Assembly (NCBI GenBank): GCA_965242605.1
Contig: CBDESS010000001.1
Coordinates: 1,302,001-1,366,000, forward strand
Direction: 5' to 3'
DNA: 64,000 nucleotides
DNA from: JAAXHF01 sp965242605
GTDB lineage: Bacteria; Desulfobacterota; Binatia; Bin18
Shown here: in pieces, positions 33,200 through 45,273 of the stretch
Numbering within the stretch: the first letter of the stretch is position 1
Layout of the letters: every line of letters begins with the position of its first letter
Notes under the pieces: model-generated
Databases searched by the model: none
The model's input: the letters and a program-made list of their open reading frames with translations, nothing else
What the model was told of the DNA's origin: nothing
Position numbers and translations under genes: made by a program

Positions 33200-33604
33200 T
33201 CAGTGTTTTCCCTCTTCGGGTCGTGCATCCATACTTCGCCAGTTGCCCTGGTTCCTGAGCCGTTTGACATCGTGGGCGGTTTGCGGTGCATTGACCCCCA
33301 TGGCTCCCAGCAGCTCAGTACTCATGTTGGCTGTGATCCGGTCTTTGACACTGCCCTGGCCGGTGGGGTCGGCGTTCAGAAACGCCTCAATTTTCTCCCG
33401 GGACACACCCGTGTCAATGTACAGGTCCAGGAGTTGGAGCAGGCTCAGCCGGCCCTGGTGCCGGGTGTAGAGCGCCAGGAAGCGCCGGCAGTCGGCACAC
33501 ACCCGGCGAAAACCGGCGCGGTCACGGCAGTAGCGGCATCTCACAGGCTGGACCTTAGCCGCTCCGGGCGGAAAAGGGAACGATGCGTGCTTCACATGAA
33601 GCAT
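33200..33604 (-). CDS. conserved hypothetical protein with CRYC/CADC zinc ribbon
   Basis: A protein of up to 134 residues. A two-Cys-pair knuckle CRYCRDRAGFRRVCADC near the N-terminus is followed by a helical domain (RLSLLQLLDLYIDTGVSREK, then DRITANMSTELLGAMG). The start is uncertain: ATG 33602-33604, or GTG just before the Cys motif, which has AGG 8 bases upstream. The family is unknown to me. The N-terminal part overlaps the left copy of the imperfect repeat that also occurs after the surface-protein gene. Confidence 0.6.
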   Translation of the reverse strand: MLHVKHASFPFPPGAAKVQPVRCRYCRDRAGFRRVCADCRRFLALYTRHQGRLSLLQLLDLYIDTGVSREKIEAFLNADPTGQGSVKDRITANMSTELLGAMGVNAPQTAHDVKRLRNQGNWRSMDARPEEGKH

Positions 33605-33619
33605 CAGTGTCGATTTGCC

Positions 33620-33637
33620 CCTTGGGCGCTTTCCTGC
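33620..33637. repeat. left core of imperfect direct repeat around the surface-protein gene
   Basis: CCTTGGGCGCTTTCCTGC here and identically at 36807-36824. Similarity extends about 25 bases further left (TGAAGCATC and GGAACGATG blocks in both). The two copies bracket the surface-protein gene in the same orientation. Confidence 0.7.
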
Positions 33638-33709
33638 TATGCTTGAACTCTGCATCGCCTCAACGATTCTTTTTCTTTATGCTGGGAAGGTGAGGGAGGG
33701 GAGTTATGA

Positions 33710-36658
<2,949 letters not shown>

Positions 36659-36684
36659 CGGGGCCGGCCACACCAGCGGCCCCG
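36659..36684 (+). terminator. hairpin after the surface-protein gene
   Basis: A perfect 8-bp stem CGGGGCCG/CGGCCCCG with a 10-base loop starting right after the stop codon. There is no T run, so termination is possible but not certain. Confidence 0.45.
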
Positions 36685-36806
36685 TCCGCAGCCTGACATT
36701 CCGGGCGGCCCGGCCTTGAATATCCCCACGGGCAAGCTGCTTGTCGCCTGGACCGTCATCCTGGCAAAAAGGAACGATGATTCTGAAGCATCGGCACCGC
36801 ATTTCT

Positions 36807-36824
36807 CCTTGGGCGCTTTCCTGC
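36807..36824. repeat. right core of imperfect direct repeat around the surface-protein gene
   Basis: Identical over 18 bases to 33620-33637 and in the same orientation; see that entry. Confidence 0.7.
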
Positions 36825-37022
36825 CACACCTGCACCCAGTACCGCAGCGGGGGGAGGTCATGGAGGTCTTCTCGGGCGGCTATACGACCTGTCCCGACTT
36901 CCCGTGCCTTACCCGGACAGCCGATCAGGTCGGCAGGGCGGTATTCTACATCCAGCAGGAAGTCAATGAGCGGTTCACTACCTGTCTGACCTGACCGCCG
37001 CCGGTCCCCGGGGCTGCCTGCT

Positions 37023-37048
37023 GCGGGCAAGATGCCCGCGTTCCCAGG
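37023..37048. repeat. dispersed palindromic repeat, copy 3 (inverted)
   Basis: GCGGGCAAGATGCCCGC followed by GTTCCCAGG: the reverse complement of copy 1 apart from the loop. Confidence 0.75.
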
Positions 37049-37154
37049 CATACCGCGGCCGGTCCCACCCCGTTCCTTCCCGGCTTGACACATCCCCTCG
37101 CCGGCTTAGCTTTTGAACATGCCAACAACCGGCCCGCGGGCAGGGAGGAACACT

Positions 37155-39782
37155 ATGGATCTCAACCGTTTGACCGAAAAATCGCAAGAAGCGCTGCACA
37201 ACGCCCAGGAGCTGGCTATCCGTCGCCGCCATCAGGGCCTCGACATTGAACACCTGCTGGCCGCACTCGTCGAACAGCAGGACGGCCTGACCCCGGCCCT
37301 GCTGGCCGCGGCCGGCATTGCGCCCAGCGCGGTCAGAGACGGTCTGGAGCAGGAACTCCGCAAGATTCCCCAGGTGTCCGGCCCGGGCCTGGACGACCAG
37401 GCCCTGCACCTGAGTCCACGCCTGGCCCAGCTGTTGACCCGGGCCCAAGACGAGGCCGCTGGACTGAAAGACGACTATGTGAGCGTGGAGCATGTGCTGT
37501 TGGCCATGCTGGCCGATACGCACGGGCCAGCCGGCCGCCTGCTCCACTCGCTGGGCCTGAGCCGTGACAAGCTGATGGCCGCGCTGCAAAAGGTGCGGGG
37601 TCATCAGCGGGTGACGAGCCAGAACCCGGAGACGACCTACCAGGCTCTTGAACGCTATGGCCGCGATCTGACCCGGTTGGCCGGCCAGGGCAAGCTGGAC
37701 CCCGTCATTGGCCGCGACGATGAAATCCGGCGGGTGGTCCAGGTCTTGTCACGCCGGACCAAGAACAACCCGGTCCTGATTGGCGACCCGGGCGTCGGCA
37801 AAACAGCAATTGCCGAGGGCCTGGCCCAACGCATCGTGCGCGGAGATGTGCCAGAGAGCCTGAAAAACAAAAAGCTGATTGTGCTGGATATGGGCGCGCT
37901 GATCGCCGGGGCAAAGTTCCGGGGCGAGTTTGAGGAGCGCCTCAAAGCCGTCCTCAAAGAAGTCCAGGAGTCGGATGGTGCCGTCGTGCTGTTCATTGAC
38001 GAGTTGCACACGGTGGTCGGGATGGGCGGCACAGAGGGCGCGATGGACGCCTCTAATCTGCTGAAACCCCTGCTGGCGCGGGGCGAGCTGCACTGCATCG
38101 GGGCCACTACCTTGGATGAGTACCGCAAATATATCGAGAAAGACCGGGCTCTGGAGCGCCGCTTTCAGCCAATCGTGGTTGACCAGCCGACGGTGGCCGA
38201 CAGCATCTCGATTTTACGCGGGCTGCGCGAGCGCTATGAGGTTCACCACGGCGTGCGGATCAAAGACGCCGCCCTGGTCAGCGCCGCGGTACTGTCACAC
38301 CGCTATATCAGCGATCGCTTTCTGCCCGATAAGGCGATTGACCTGATTGACGAGGCGGCGGCAAAACTGCGCACCGAGATTGACTCGATGCCGACCGGGT
38401 TGGACGAGGTGTCGCGCAGGGTGATGCAACTTGAAATTGAGCGCGAGGCCCTGCGCAAAGAAACCGACCAAGGCTCGCGCGAGCGCCTCGGTGCGCTCGA
38501 AAAGGAGCTGGCCGATTGTCAGGCCGAGGCTGACCAGCTGCGCGCCCACTGGGAAAGGGAAAAGGGCGCTATTGGCCGGCTGCGCGAGTTGAAAGAAGAC
38601 ATCGAGAAAACCCGGCTCCGCATCGAACAGGCCGAGCGGGAGTATGACCTCAACCGGGTGGCCGAGCTGCGCTACGGGCAACTGGCCCAGCTCGAGCGGG
38701 AGTTGGCAGACGGAGAGGCCGGCCTCCAGGACGGTCAGGGCGGGCCTCGGCTGCTGAAAGAAGAGGTTGACGAGGACGATGTGGCCGCGGTCGTGTCGCG
38801 CTGGACCGGCATTCCGGTCGCCAGGCTGCTTGAGGGCGAACGGGAAAAACTGCTCCGCTTAGGCGACCACCTCCACAAACGCCTGATCGGTCAGGACGAG
38901 GCCGTTGAGGCGGTGGCCGACGCCGTGATCCGCGCCCGCTCAGGACTCAAAGACCCCAACCGCCCGATCGGCTCATTTCTCTTTCTGGGTCCGACCGGGG
39001 TCGGGAAAACCGAGCTGGGGCGGGCGCTGGCCGAGTTTGTGTTTGACGACGAAAACAACATGATCCGCCTCGATATGTCCGAGTACATGGAGAAGCACAC
39101 CGTGGCCCGTTTGATCGGCGCACCGCCGGGCTATGTCGGCTATGATGAGGGGGGCCAGCTCACCGAAGCGGTGCGGCGACGCCCGTATGCGGTCATCCTG
39201 TTTGACGAGATCGAGAAGGCCCACCCCGATGTGTTCAACGCGCTGTTGCAGATTCTGGACGACGGGCGGCTGACCGACGGTCATGGCCGCACGGTGGATT
39301 TCAAAAACTGTGTGCTGATCATGACCTCGAACGTCGGCAGCCAGCACATTCTGGGCTACCGGGGCGGGGATGACCCGAGCGCCTGTGACCAGATGCGGCG
39401 CGAGGTGCTTGAGGCGTTGCGCCAGCAGTTTCGGCCAGAGTTCCTCAACCGGGTTGATGAGACGGTCGTCTTCCACAGCCTGTCGCGGCAAGACCTGAAA
39501 GCGATTGTCGATATCCAGCTCGAACGGCTGCGGGCGCGCCTGGCCGAGCGTCACATCGGCCTCGAGCTGACCGAGCCGGCCAAAGACCACTTTGCCCAGG
39601 CCGGCTATGATCCGGGCTACGGGGCGCGACCGCTCAAACGCCTGTTGCAAAAGGAGCTCGAAACCCAACTCGGGCGCAAGCTGTTGGCCGACGAAATCAG
39701 AGACCACGACCGTGTGGTGGTGGACTGGGATGGAGACCGGCTCAGCTTCTCCTCCCGGACGCCCGCGCCGGCGGCCGCCTGA
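37155..39782 (+). CDS. clpB: ClpB disaggregase
   Basis: An 875-residue Hsp100 chaperone that threads aggregated proteins with DnaK. Domains in order: Clp-N repeats (1-145), NBD1 with GDPGVGKT and Walker B VVLFIDELHTVVG, the middle coiled coil (about 410-530), NBD2 with LGPTGVGKTELGRALAEF and VILFDEIEKAHPDVFNALLQ, and the C-terminal domain. The pore loop GAKFRGEFEERLK is present. Length is standard (about 860). ATG 37155 has GGGAGGA 5-11 bases upstream; no CIRCE element or clear heat-shock promoter was seen. Confidence 0.97.
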   Translation: MDLNRLTEKSQEALHNAQELAIRRRHQGLDIEHLLAALVEQQDGLTPALLAAAGIAPSAVRDGLEQELRKIPQVSGPGLDDQALHLSPRLAQLLTRAQDEAAGLKDDYVSVEHVLLAMLADTHGPAGRLLHSLGLSRDKLMAALQKVRGHQRVTSQNPETTYQALERYGRDLTRLAGQGKLDPVIGRDDEIRRVVQVLSRRTKNNPVLIGDPGVGKTAIAEGLAQRIVRGDVPESLKNKKLIVLDMGALIAGAKFRGEFEERLKAVLKEVQESDGAVVLFIDELHTVVGMGGTEGAMDASNLLKPLLARGELHCIGATTLDEYRKYIEKDRALERRFQPIVVDQPTVADSISILRGLRERYEVHHGVRIKDAALVSAAVLSHRYISDRFLPDKAIDLIDEAAAKLRTEIDSMPTGLDEVSRRVMQLEIEREALRKETDQGSRERLGALEKELADCQAEADQLRAHWEREKGAIGRLRELKEDIEKTRLRIEQAEREYDLNRVAELRYGQLAQLERELADGEAGLQDGQGGPRLLKEEVDEDDVAAVVSRWTGIPVARLLEGEREKLLRLGDHLHKRLIGQDEAVEAVADAVIRARSGLKDPNRPIGSFLFLGPTGVGKTELGRALAEFVFDDENNMIRLDMSEYMEKHTVARLIGAPPGYVGYDEGGQLTEAVRRRPYAVILFDEIEKAHPDVFNALLQILDDGRLTDGHGRTVDFKNCVLIMTSNVGSQHILGYRGGDDPSACDQMRREVLEALRQQFRPEFLNRVDETVVFHSLSRQDLKAIVDIQLERLRARLAERHIGLELTEPAKDHFAQAGYDPGYGARPLKRLLQKELETQLGRKLLADEIRDHDRVVVDWDGDRLSFSSRTPAPAAA

Positions 39783-39821
39783 GTCGCCGGCGAGTCCGCG
39801 CGGGGTGGCCGACGAAGGCAT

Positions 39822-39847
39822 GCGGGCGGGACGCCCGCGCTCCCAGG
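39822..39847. repeat. dispersed palindromic repeat, copy 4 (inverted)
   Basis: GCGGGCGGGACGCCCGC followed by GCTCCCAGG, in the orientation of copy 3. It lies eight bases before a promoter-like element. Confidence 0.75.
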
Positions 39848-39854
39848 GTTCTCG

Positions 39855-39883
39855 TTGACAGTGCGGGGCATTTTCCCTAGGCT
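39855..39883 (+). promoter_or_regulatory. sigma-70-like promoter of the tetR-dodecin operon
   Basis: TTGACA at 39855-39860 and TAGGCT at 39878-39883 with a 17-base spacer. The start codon GTG at 39890 lies only 7 bases past the -10 box, so the transcript would be leaderless. Confidence 0.6.
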
Positions 39884-39889
39884 GCCGGC

Positions 39890-40561
39890 GTGGCTGCACG
39901 CGAAAGAATACTGGAGACCGCCGGCCAGATGTTTGCCACCCACGGCTATGCCGATACCTCATTGGCCCAGGTTGCCCGGGAAGCCCGGGTCAGCAAGGCG
40001 CTCGTCCTGTGGTATTTCGAGACCAAAGAGCAGCTGTTTCGGACCGCGCTGCAACACTTTCTTGCCCCCTACGCGATTGACGAAAAGACGCTCTGCGGCC
40101 TCAACGCCCGGCAGCAGTTGGAGAAGCTGATCACCGACTACTCGGAGTTCATCGCCACACACGTTGATTCGGTGAAGTTCATGCTCGGCCAGGTCGTGCG
40201 CGAAGAAGAAAACTCCAGAGACGTAGTGGCCCACGTCAGCAAACTCTACCAGGTCTACCGGGGTCTGCTGGCCACCATTCTTGAGCGTGGGCGAGAGACC
40301 GGACACTTTACCCGCCGGATCAAACCGACCGAAGACGCGGCGCTGATCATGGCCGCGCTGAACGGCGTCCTGGTCCAGCAGATTGTTGAGCCGGAGAACG
40401 CCGATACGCTGCGCCGGCTCCTGACCCGCGCCCGGCAGGTCATCCATGCCCACCTGTCTTCCCCCGATACACCGCTTGCGCCGTCCACATTTGACCCGCC
40501 GGCGGCCGCCGCGTCCCCTGGGAGTGATGAGGAGGTCCGACAATGGTTGAGAAAACAATAG
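39890..40561 (+). CDS. TetR/AcrR family regulator
   Basis: A 223-residue regulator. The HTH reads AAGQMFATHGYADTSLAQVA... in outline (ILETAGQMFATHGYADTSLA, then AREARVSKALVLWYFETKEQ), followed by a helical ligand domain and a low-complexity Pro/Ala tail of about 35 residues. The start is a GTG, close behind a good promoter, so translation may be leaderless. It overlaps the dodecin gene by 19 bases and the whole set to 42480 may be one operon. Confidence 0.9.
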   Translation: MAARERILETAGQMFATHGYADTSLAQVAREARVSKALVLWYFETKEQLFRTALQHFLAPYAIDEKTLCGLNARQQLEKLITDYSEFIATHVDSVKFMLGQVVREEENSRDVVAHVSKLYQVYRGLLATILERGRETGHFTRRIKPTEDAALIMAALNGVLVQQIVEPENADTLRRLLTRARQVIHAHLSSPDTPLAPSTFDPPAAAASPGSDEEVRQWLRKQ

Positions 40562-40755
40562 AACTCACCGGCAGCTCAAAATCCGGCATTGAAGAGGCGG
40601 TCGCCTTAGCCGTCTCCCGTGCCGCGGTGACCATCAGCGGTATTGAGCAGGTTGAAGTCACCAACATCACGGCGATGGTCGAGAACGGCAGCATCGACCT
40701 GTGGAAGGTCACAATCAAAGCGACCTTCCCGGTCAAAGACCGTGTCCATGAGTAA
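40543..40755 (+). CDS. dodecin family flavin/CoA storage protein
   Basis: A 70-residue protein that assembles as a dodecamer and binds FMN/riboflavin and sometimes CoA. The dodecin pattern is complete: KTIELTGSSKSGIEEAVALA, then VTNITAMVENGSIDLWKVTI with the flavin-stacking Trp, and a final KATFPV strand. AGGAGG precedes its ATG and lies within the tetR 3' end. Confidence 0.93.
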   Translation: MVEKTIELTGSSKSGIEEAVALAVSRAAVTISGIEQVEVTNITAMVENGSIDLWKVTIKATFPVKDRVHE

Positions 40756-41746
40756 GCCTATGCAAGACGCCAGGATTCGTGAAGTTGCCGCGGATATCTA
40801 TCAAATCCATATGCCGCTGCCGATGCGGCCCAGCATTGTCAATATCCATCTTGTCCGCGACCACGACGAATGGGCACTGTTTGACACCGGTATGCACACC
40901 GAAGAGAGTGTCGCCACCCTCAAATCTGCGCTTGACCAGGTCGGCTGTCCGCCCTCGGCCATTCGCAAGCTGATCTGCACCCACCACCACGCCGACCACT
41001 TTGGCACCTCACGGGCCTGCAAAGAGATGACCGGGGCCGAGGTCTATCTCAACCCGCTTGAGCAACCGCGGGTCGAGCGGATGCAGTCCACCCGGCCGTT
41101 GCCCGAGGCCCTGGAGTTCTTTCGTGCCCACGGCATTCCGCTTGACGAGTTTCCAGACGGCCTGCCCAGCCCGGCCAGCCATTTTGGCACGCGCTACCGG
41201 CCGGTCATGCCGGACCGTCCGATTGAAGACGGCGACACGCTGTGTGTCGGAGACCGTGAACTCCAGGCCGTCTGGACGCCGGGGCATACCCCCGGCCACT
41301 GCTGCTTCTATTTTCCCAAAGACAAGGTGCTGATTGCCGGCGACCACCTCCTGCCCAGAATCACCCCCCACGTTGGCGTGTATTACGCCGGGCCACAGAA
41401 CCCGCTCAGGGATTTCATCAACTCGCACGAGAAAATCCAGGCGCTTGACGTGGAACTTGTCCTGCCGGCCCACGGCGGCAACTTCAAGGACCACTGCTAC
41501 CGGGCCAGGCAGATCATCCAGCACCATGTCTATCGGCTCAGAGAAATCCACGACCAGACCCGCGACACGCCCATCACCGCGTTTGACATTGCCATGAACA
41601 TCTTTGACTTTGGCAAGGACAAACCGCCGATCTTTCATCTGATGGCCGCCGCGTTTGAAACCCTGTCACACCTCCACCTGCTCATGTACGACGGCAAGGT
41701 TGAACGGATCCGCGAGGGCGGCTCCATCAAGTTTGTGTCTCATTGA
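40748..41746 (+). CDS. MBL-fold metallo-hydrolase
   Basis: A 332-residue metallo-beta-lactamase-fold hydrolase with the metal-binding motif THHHADHFG near residue 80, WTPGHTPGHCCFYF near residue 180, GDHLLPRITPHVGVY near residue 200 and PAHGG near residue 240. The C-terminal winged-helix-like extension is typical of glyoxalase-II/LACTB2-related thioesterases or nucleases. ATG 40748 overlaps the dodecin stop by 8 bases. The substrate is unknown. Confidence 0.9.
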   Translation: MSKPMQDARIREVAADIYQIHMPLPMRPSIVNIHLVRDHDEWALFDTGMHTEESVATLKSALDQVGCPPSAIRKLICTHHHADHFGTSRACKEMTGAEVYLNPLEQPRVERMQSTRPLPEALEFFRAHGIPLDEFPDGLPSPASHFGTRYRPVMPDRPIEDGDTLCVGDRELQAVWTPGHTPGHCCFYFPKDKVLIAGDHLLPRITPHVGVYYAGPQNPLRDFINSHEKIQALDVELVLPAHGGNFKDHCYRARQIIQHHVYRLREIHDQTRDTPITAFDIAMNIFDFGKDKPPIFHLMAAAFETLSHLHLLMYDGKVERIREGGSIKFVSH

Positions 41747-41754
41747 GGACGGCC

Positions 41755-42480
41755 ATGCGCTCCACTATTCTCGATATTGAGACCCGCATCGACAAGCACC
41801 TCGTCCGGCAGGTCTATCACCCGGACGCCGACCTCTCGGACGACGATGCTTATGCCCAGGTCCGGCAACAACTCAGACAAGAGCACGGCAGCGACTTTTT
41901 CCCCCTCTCGTTTCATATCCCCGTCTCTATTGGTGTGGGCCAGGTTGATGAGGGCCGGGTCCTGACCGGGGTTGAGACCCTCGGCGGAGAGGACGCCGAC
42001 GAAGAAACCATCGTGCAGACCTTCTGGCAGCGCTTTGAGCGCTTTCGGGGGGCGCTGGTCACGTTCAATGGCCGCGGTTTCGACCTGCCCGTCCTGGAAC
42101 TCCAGGCGCTCAGATACGGCTGCCCGGCCCCGCATTATTTCAGCGGCAAAGCCCGCTATCGGTTCAGCGAAGAGGGCCACTACGACCTGTACGACTTTGT
42201 CACCAACTACGGCGCTCAACGCCTGCGGGGCGGCCTGAACCTGCTGGCAAAAATGATCGGCCTGCCGGGCAAGGTCGGGATTGATGGCTCGGTGGTCCAG
42301 CAGTATTGGGAAGCCGGCCGCTTAGCCGAGATTCATCGCTACTGCCGCCACGATGTGATACAGACCTATTTTCTGTTCCTGCGGCTGGAGCTCGTGCGGG
42401 GCCGCCTGACACCGGAGCAGTACGCCGACATCCTCCAACGCTCGGCCAGCTTTCGCCAGCAGCTTGACGCCGGGGGCTAG
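41755..42480 (+). CDS. predicted 3'-5' exonuclease, DEDDy type (PolB-like)
   Basis: A 241-residue exonuclease with the DEDDy residues: ILDIETR at the N-terminus, LVTFNGRGFDLPVLEL near residue 105, HYDLYDFVTNYG near residue 145 and YCRHDVIQTY near residue 200. The family is the stand-alone PolB-exonuclease-like proteins. It lies 8 bases after the MBL gene. Its last 40 bases and stop codon are duplicated at 44648-44690. Confidence 0.85.
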   Translation: MRSTILDIETRIDKHLVRQVYHPDADLSDDDAYAQVRQQLRQEHGSDFFPLSFHIPVSIGVGQVDEGRVLTGVETLGGEDADEETIVQTFWQRFERFRGALVTFNGRGFDLPVLELQALRYGCPAPHYFSGKARYRFSEEGHYDLYDFVTNYGAQRLRGGLNLLAKMIGLPGKVGIDGSVVQQYWEAGRLAEIHRYCRHDVIQTYFLFLRLELVRGRLTPEQYADILQRSASFRQQLDAGG

Positions 42481-42483
42481 GCG
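42441..42483. repeat. att-like direct repeat, left copy (exonuclease 3' end)
   Basis: 43 bases starting CTCGGCCAGCTTTCGCCAGC, covering the final codons and stop of the exonuclease gene. The right copy at 44648-44690 has two mismatches and the same orientation. Together they bound 2.2 kb carrying DUF5131 and TcmP. Confidence 0.8.
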
Positions 42484-42545
42484 CGGCTTCTGCATTGAGT
42501 CAAAAGACTTCCGCCCATCAGGACTTTCGCCTTGAATACGACAAT

Positions 42546-43403
<858 letters not shown>

Positions 43404-43508
43404 TCGCGAGAGCGAAGCGAGAGGTGCGCGTGCAGCAGGAGCAAGCATGTGCTGATCTCTTCACCGCCATTCCCTGAAAGATGACGATTTCACCGGCAGG
43501 AAGAAAAG

Positions 43509-44420
43509 ATGCCCAGATCGCGCCGAGGATCGGAACAAAAAGAAGTCCTTCCCTTCGATATTCCCGAATCGCCTCCGACAGAACCACGACTAAAGCGTAT
43601 TCGTGAAAAGATTTGGACCGAAAATAAGGCTAGACTGATTGAACGTTACCTGTATCACTTTGTTCTGATAACGAAACATGGAACATACATTGACGGTTTT
43701 GCCGGGCCGCAATACGAGGACAAAGAAGACTCTTGGGCAGCAAAACTTGTTTTGGAGAGCCAACCCCGTCGCCTCCGAAACTTTCATCTTTACGACGTAA
43801 AAGGGGAACAGTTCAGAAAACTCAATGCTTTGAAGGATTCGCAGCCACAAGCACCAACACGGCATATAGAAGCTGTGAAGGGAGACTTTAATGTTCTCGT
43901 CACTGATTTACTCCAGTCGGGGAGTATTCGGCAGAGAGAAGCAACATTCTGTCTGCTCGATCAAAGGACATTTGAATGCCACTGGTCTACGGTCAGAGAG
44001 CTCGCGGAATATAAATCATCTGGTTACAAAATAGAGCTTTTCTACTTCCTGCCCAATTCGTGGCTTGACCGATCTCTGGCAGCGCTTCAAGATACGCAAA
44101 CATTAGAAGATTGGTGGGGACGTGACGATTGGTGGGATATCCGTCAATTACGCTCGTTTGATCGGGTTCAACTCTTCACAAAGCGATTCAAGGAAGAACT
44201 AGGATACCGCTACGTGAAACCGTGGCCAATTTTTGAACGGCAGGACGGAGGAGGAGCGCTCATGTATTACATGATTCATGCAACTGACCATCCAGCAGCC
44301 CCAAGCCTCATGTTCAGAGCCTATAAGAAGGCCGTCTTCCCAAAAGAATCGGGGGAACAGCTTGAGCTTGAATTGGACCTCCCTCAGTCATCTCCAGGAG
44401 AAAGAGATCGGTCATTGTGA
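43509..44420 (+). CDS. tcmP: three-Cys-motif partner protein TcmP
   Basis: A 303-residue protein of the TcmP family (TIGR04474), defined by its pairing with three-Cys-motif DUF5131 proteins, as here. Landmarks are KARLIERYLYHFVLITKHGT, YIDGFAGPQYED (like a SAM-methyltransferase motif I region), AVKGDFN and FCLLDQRTFECHW. The C-terminal half is helical. AGGAAG lies 6 bases before ATG 43509. The DNA is visibly A/T-richer than the flanking genes, suggesting transfer. Confidence 0.88.
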   Translation: MPRSRRGSEQKEVLPFDIPESPPTEPRLKRIREKIWTENKARLIERYLYHFVLITKHGTYIDGFAGPQYEDKEDSWAAKLVLESQPRRLRNFHLYDVKGEQFRKLNALKDSQPQAPTRHIEAVKGDFNVLVTDLLQSGSIRQREATFCLLDQRTFECHWSTVRELAEYKSSGYKIELFYFLPNSWLDRSLAALQDTQTLEDWWGRDDWWDIRQLRSFDRVQLFTKRFKEELGYRYVKPWPIFERQDGGGALMYYMIHATDHPAAPSLMFRAYKKAVFPKESGEQLELELDLPQSSPGERDRSL

Positions 44421-44429
44421 GGCCTCATT

Positions 44430-44609
44430 GTGGTAAATAGACAATGGTTCAGGACAAATCAAATGCGTGATGTCGTTGCGCAGTGTAGGGCGGCGTCTCT
44501 CCGCGTCCTTGAGCGGGAAGAAAGACGAGACCCCGAGCAGTTCTGCTGCCTCGTTGTGTATAGCGAAGAGGAATGGAGCGCTGAGCGAGGCCCCCAGGCG
44601 GCACGCTGA
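44430..44609 (+). CDS. possible third gene of the DUF5131-TcmP island
   Basis: A 59-codon frame from GTG 44430, with GAGG 7 bases upstream and 9 bases after tcmP. The sequence reads like a real protein (QMRDVVAQCRAASLRVLERE, FCCLVVYSEEEWSAERG). No family is known. It ends 38 bases before the right direct repeat. Confidence 0.4.
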   Translation: MVNRQWFRTNQMRDVVAQCRAASLRVLEREERRDPEQFCCLVVYSEEEWSAERGPQAAR

Positions 44610-44647
44610 CTCGGCGGCCCCTGTGTTTGAACAGAAAACTTGAAACA

Positions 44648-44690
44648 CTCGGCCAGCTTTCGCCAGCAGCTTGATGCCGGGGGCCAGGCG
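44648..44690. repeat. att-like direct repeat, right copy
   Basis: Matches 42441-42483 at 41 of 43 positions; see that entry. It is not part of a functional exonuclease gene here. Confidence 0.8.
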
Positions 44691-44774
44691 GCTTTTGCCC
44701 TGGAACAACATCAATACAAGGAGCCGGAGTAACGTAGTTTGAACGTCAGGGTGGCTCAATGCAGTGAGGACCGA

Positions 44775-45266
44775 CTATTCAAAGGCTTTGTCTACGGGCA
44801 TTCTTTTTTGCAGGAATGGGAGAAGGAGTTGCCGCAGCTCTCGGGCGTACTGATCGCCTTTTTCGGGCGCGGCCACATAGATGCTGGCATGACCCCGATT
44901 GTTCTGCTCCGCCGTGTCGATCACGACAAAGGCCTGACGGCCGTCACACAGAATCTGGCGCACATCCAGAGCTTTCAGTTTCGCTGCGCCTTCGTTTTTC
45001 CAGGGAGCACCTTTTCTCGGTCTGGAAAGGCGTCCCTCTATTGAGGCTTTCACGCATTCGGGAGTCACATACTTCATACGGTGGACGGAAAACCCTCTCG
45101 AACGGAGGTCTTTTAACGATATCGCAGCCAGCTTCAGCTCACCATTCTCAACATGCTGCGGGTTGAAAAGCTCGCGGAGAAGATATTCGTCGTCCTTGAC
45201 AATGCCAGGCGAGAGACCTGGAGCTGCGCTGCTCTGCTCATCGAGATGAGGAGGAGGAACCGACAT
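44775..45266 (-). CDS. small partner protein of the restriction-modification enzyme
   Basis: A 163-residue protein of a family I know only as an unnamed partner gene. It has VKDDEYLLRELFNPQHVENG, LAAISLKDLRSRGFSVHRM and a terminal FVVIDTAEQNNRGHASIYVA. In other genomes relatives stand beside a small protein similar to the C-terminal domain of the large enzyme here, so the pair probably interacts. It starts 7 bases after the enzyme gene stops and is co-transcribed. A toxin-antitoxin-like or control role is only inference. Confidence 0.7.
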   Translation of the reverse strand: MSVPPPHLDEQSSAAPGLSPGIVKDDEYLLRELFNPQHVENGELKLAAISLKDLRSRGFSVHRMKYVTPECVKASIEGRLSRPRKGAPWKNEGAAKLKALDVRQILCDGRQAFVVIDTAEQNNRGHASIYVAAPEKGDQYARELRQLLLPFLQKRMPVDKAFE

Positions 45267-45273
45267 GCCCGGA

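Larger units (their letters stand above)
36685..37154. other. intergenic region with repeats, no gene seen
   Basis: About 470 bases before clpB. It contains the right copy of the imperfect direct repeat (core 36807-36824) and dispersed palindrome copy 3. Open frames here lack ribosome binding sites and family features. The clpB promoter should lie in its right part. Confidence 0.6.

Noticed and set aside
36716..36994. A 92-codon plus-strand frame after the surface gene
   Set aside because: It is built largely from the right copy of the flanking repeat and has no good start signal.
44412..44759. A 115-codon minus-strand frame
   Set aside because: It overlaps the direct repeat and the more protein-like plus-strand frame at 44430-44609, and shows no family features.
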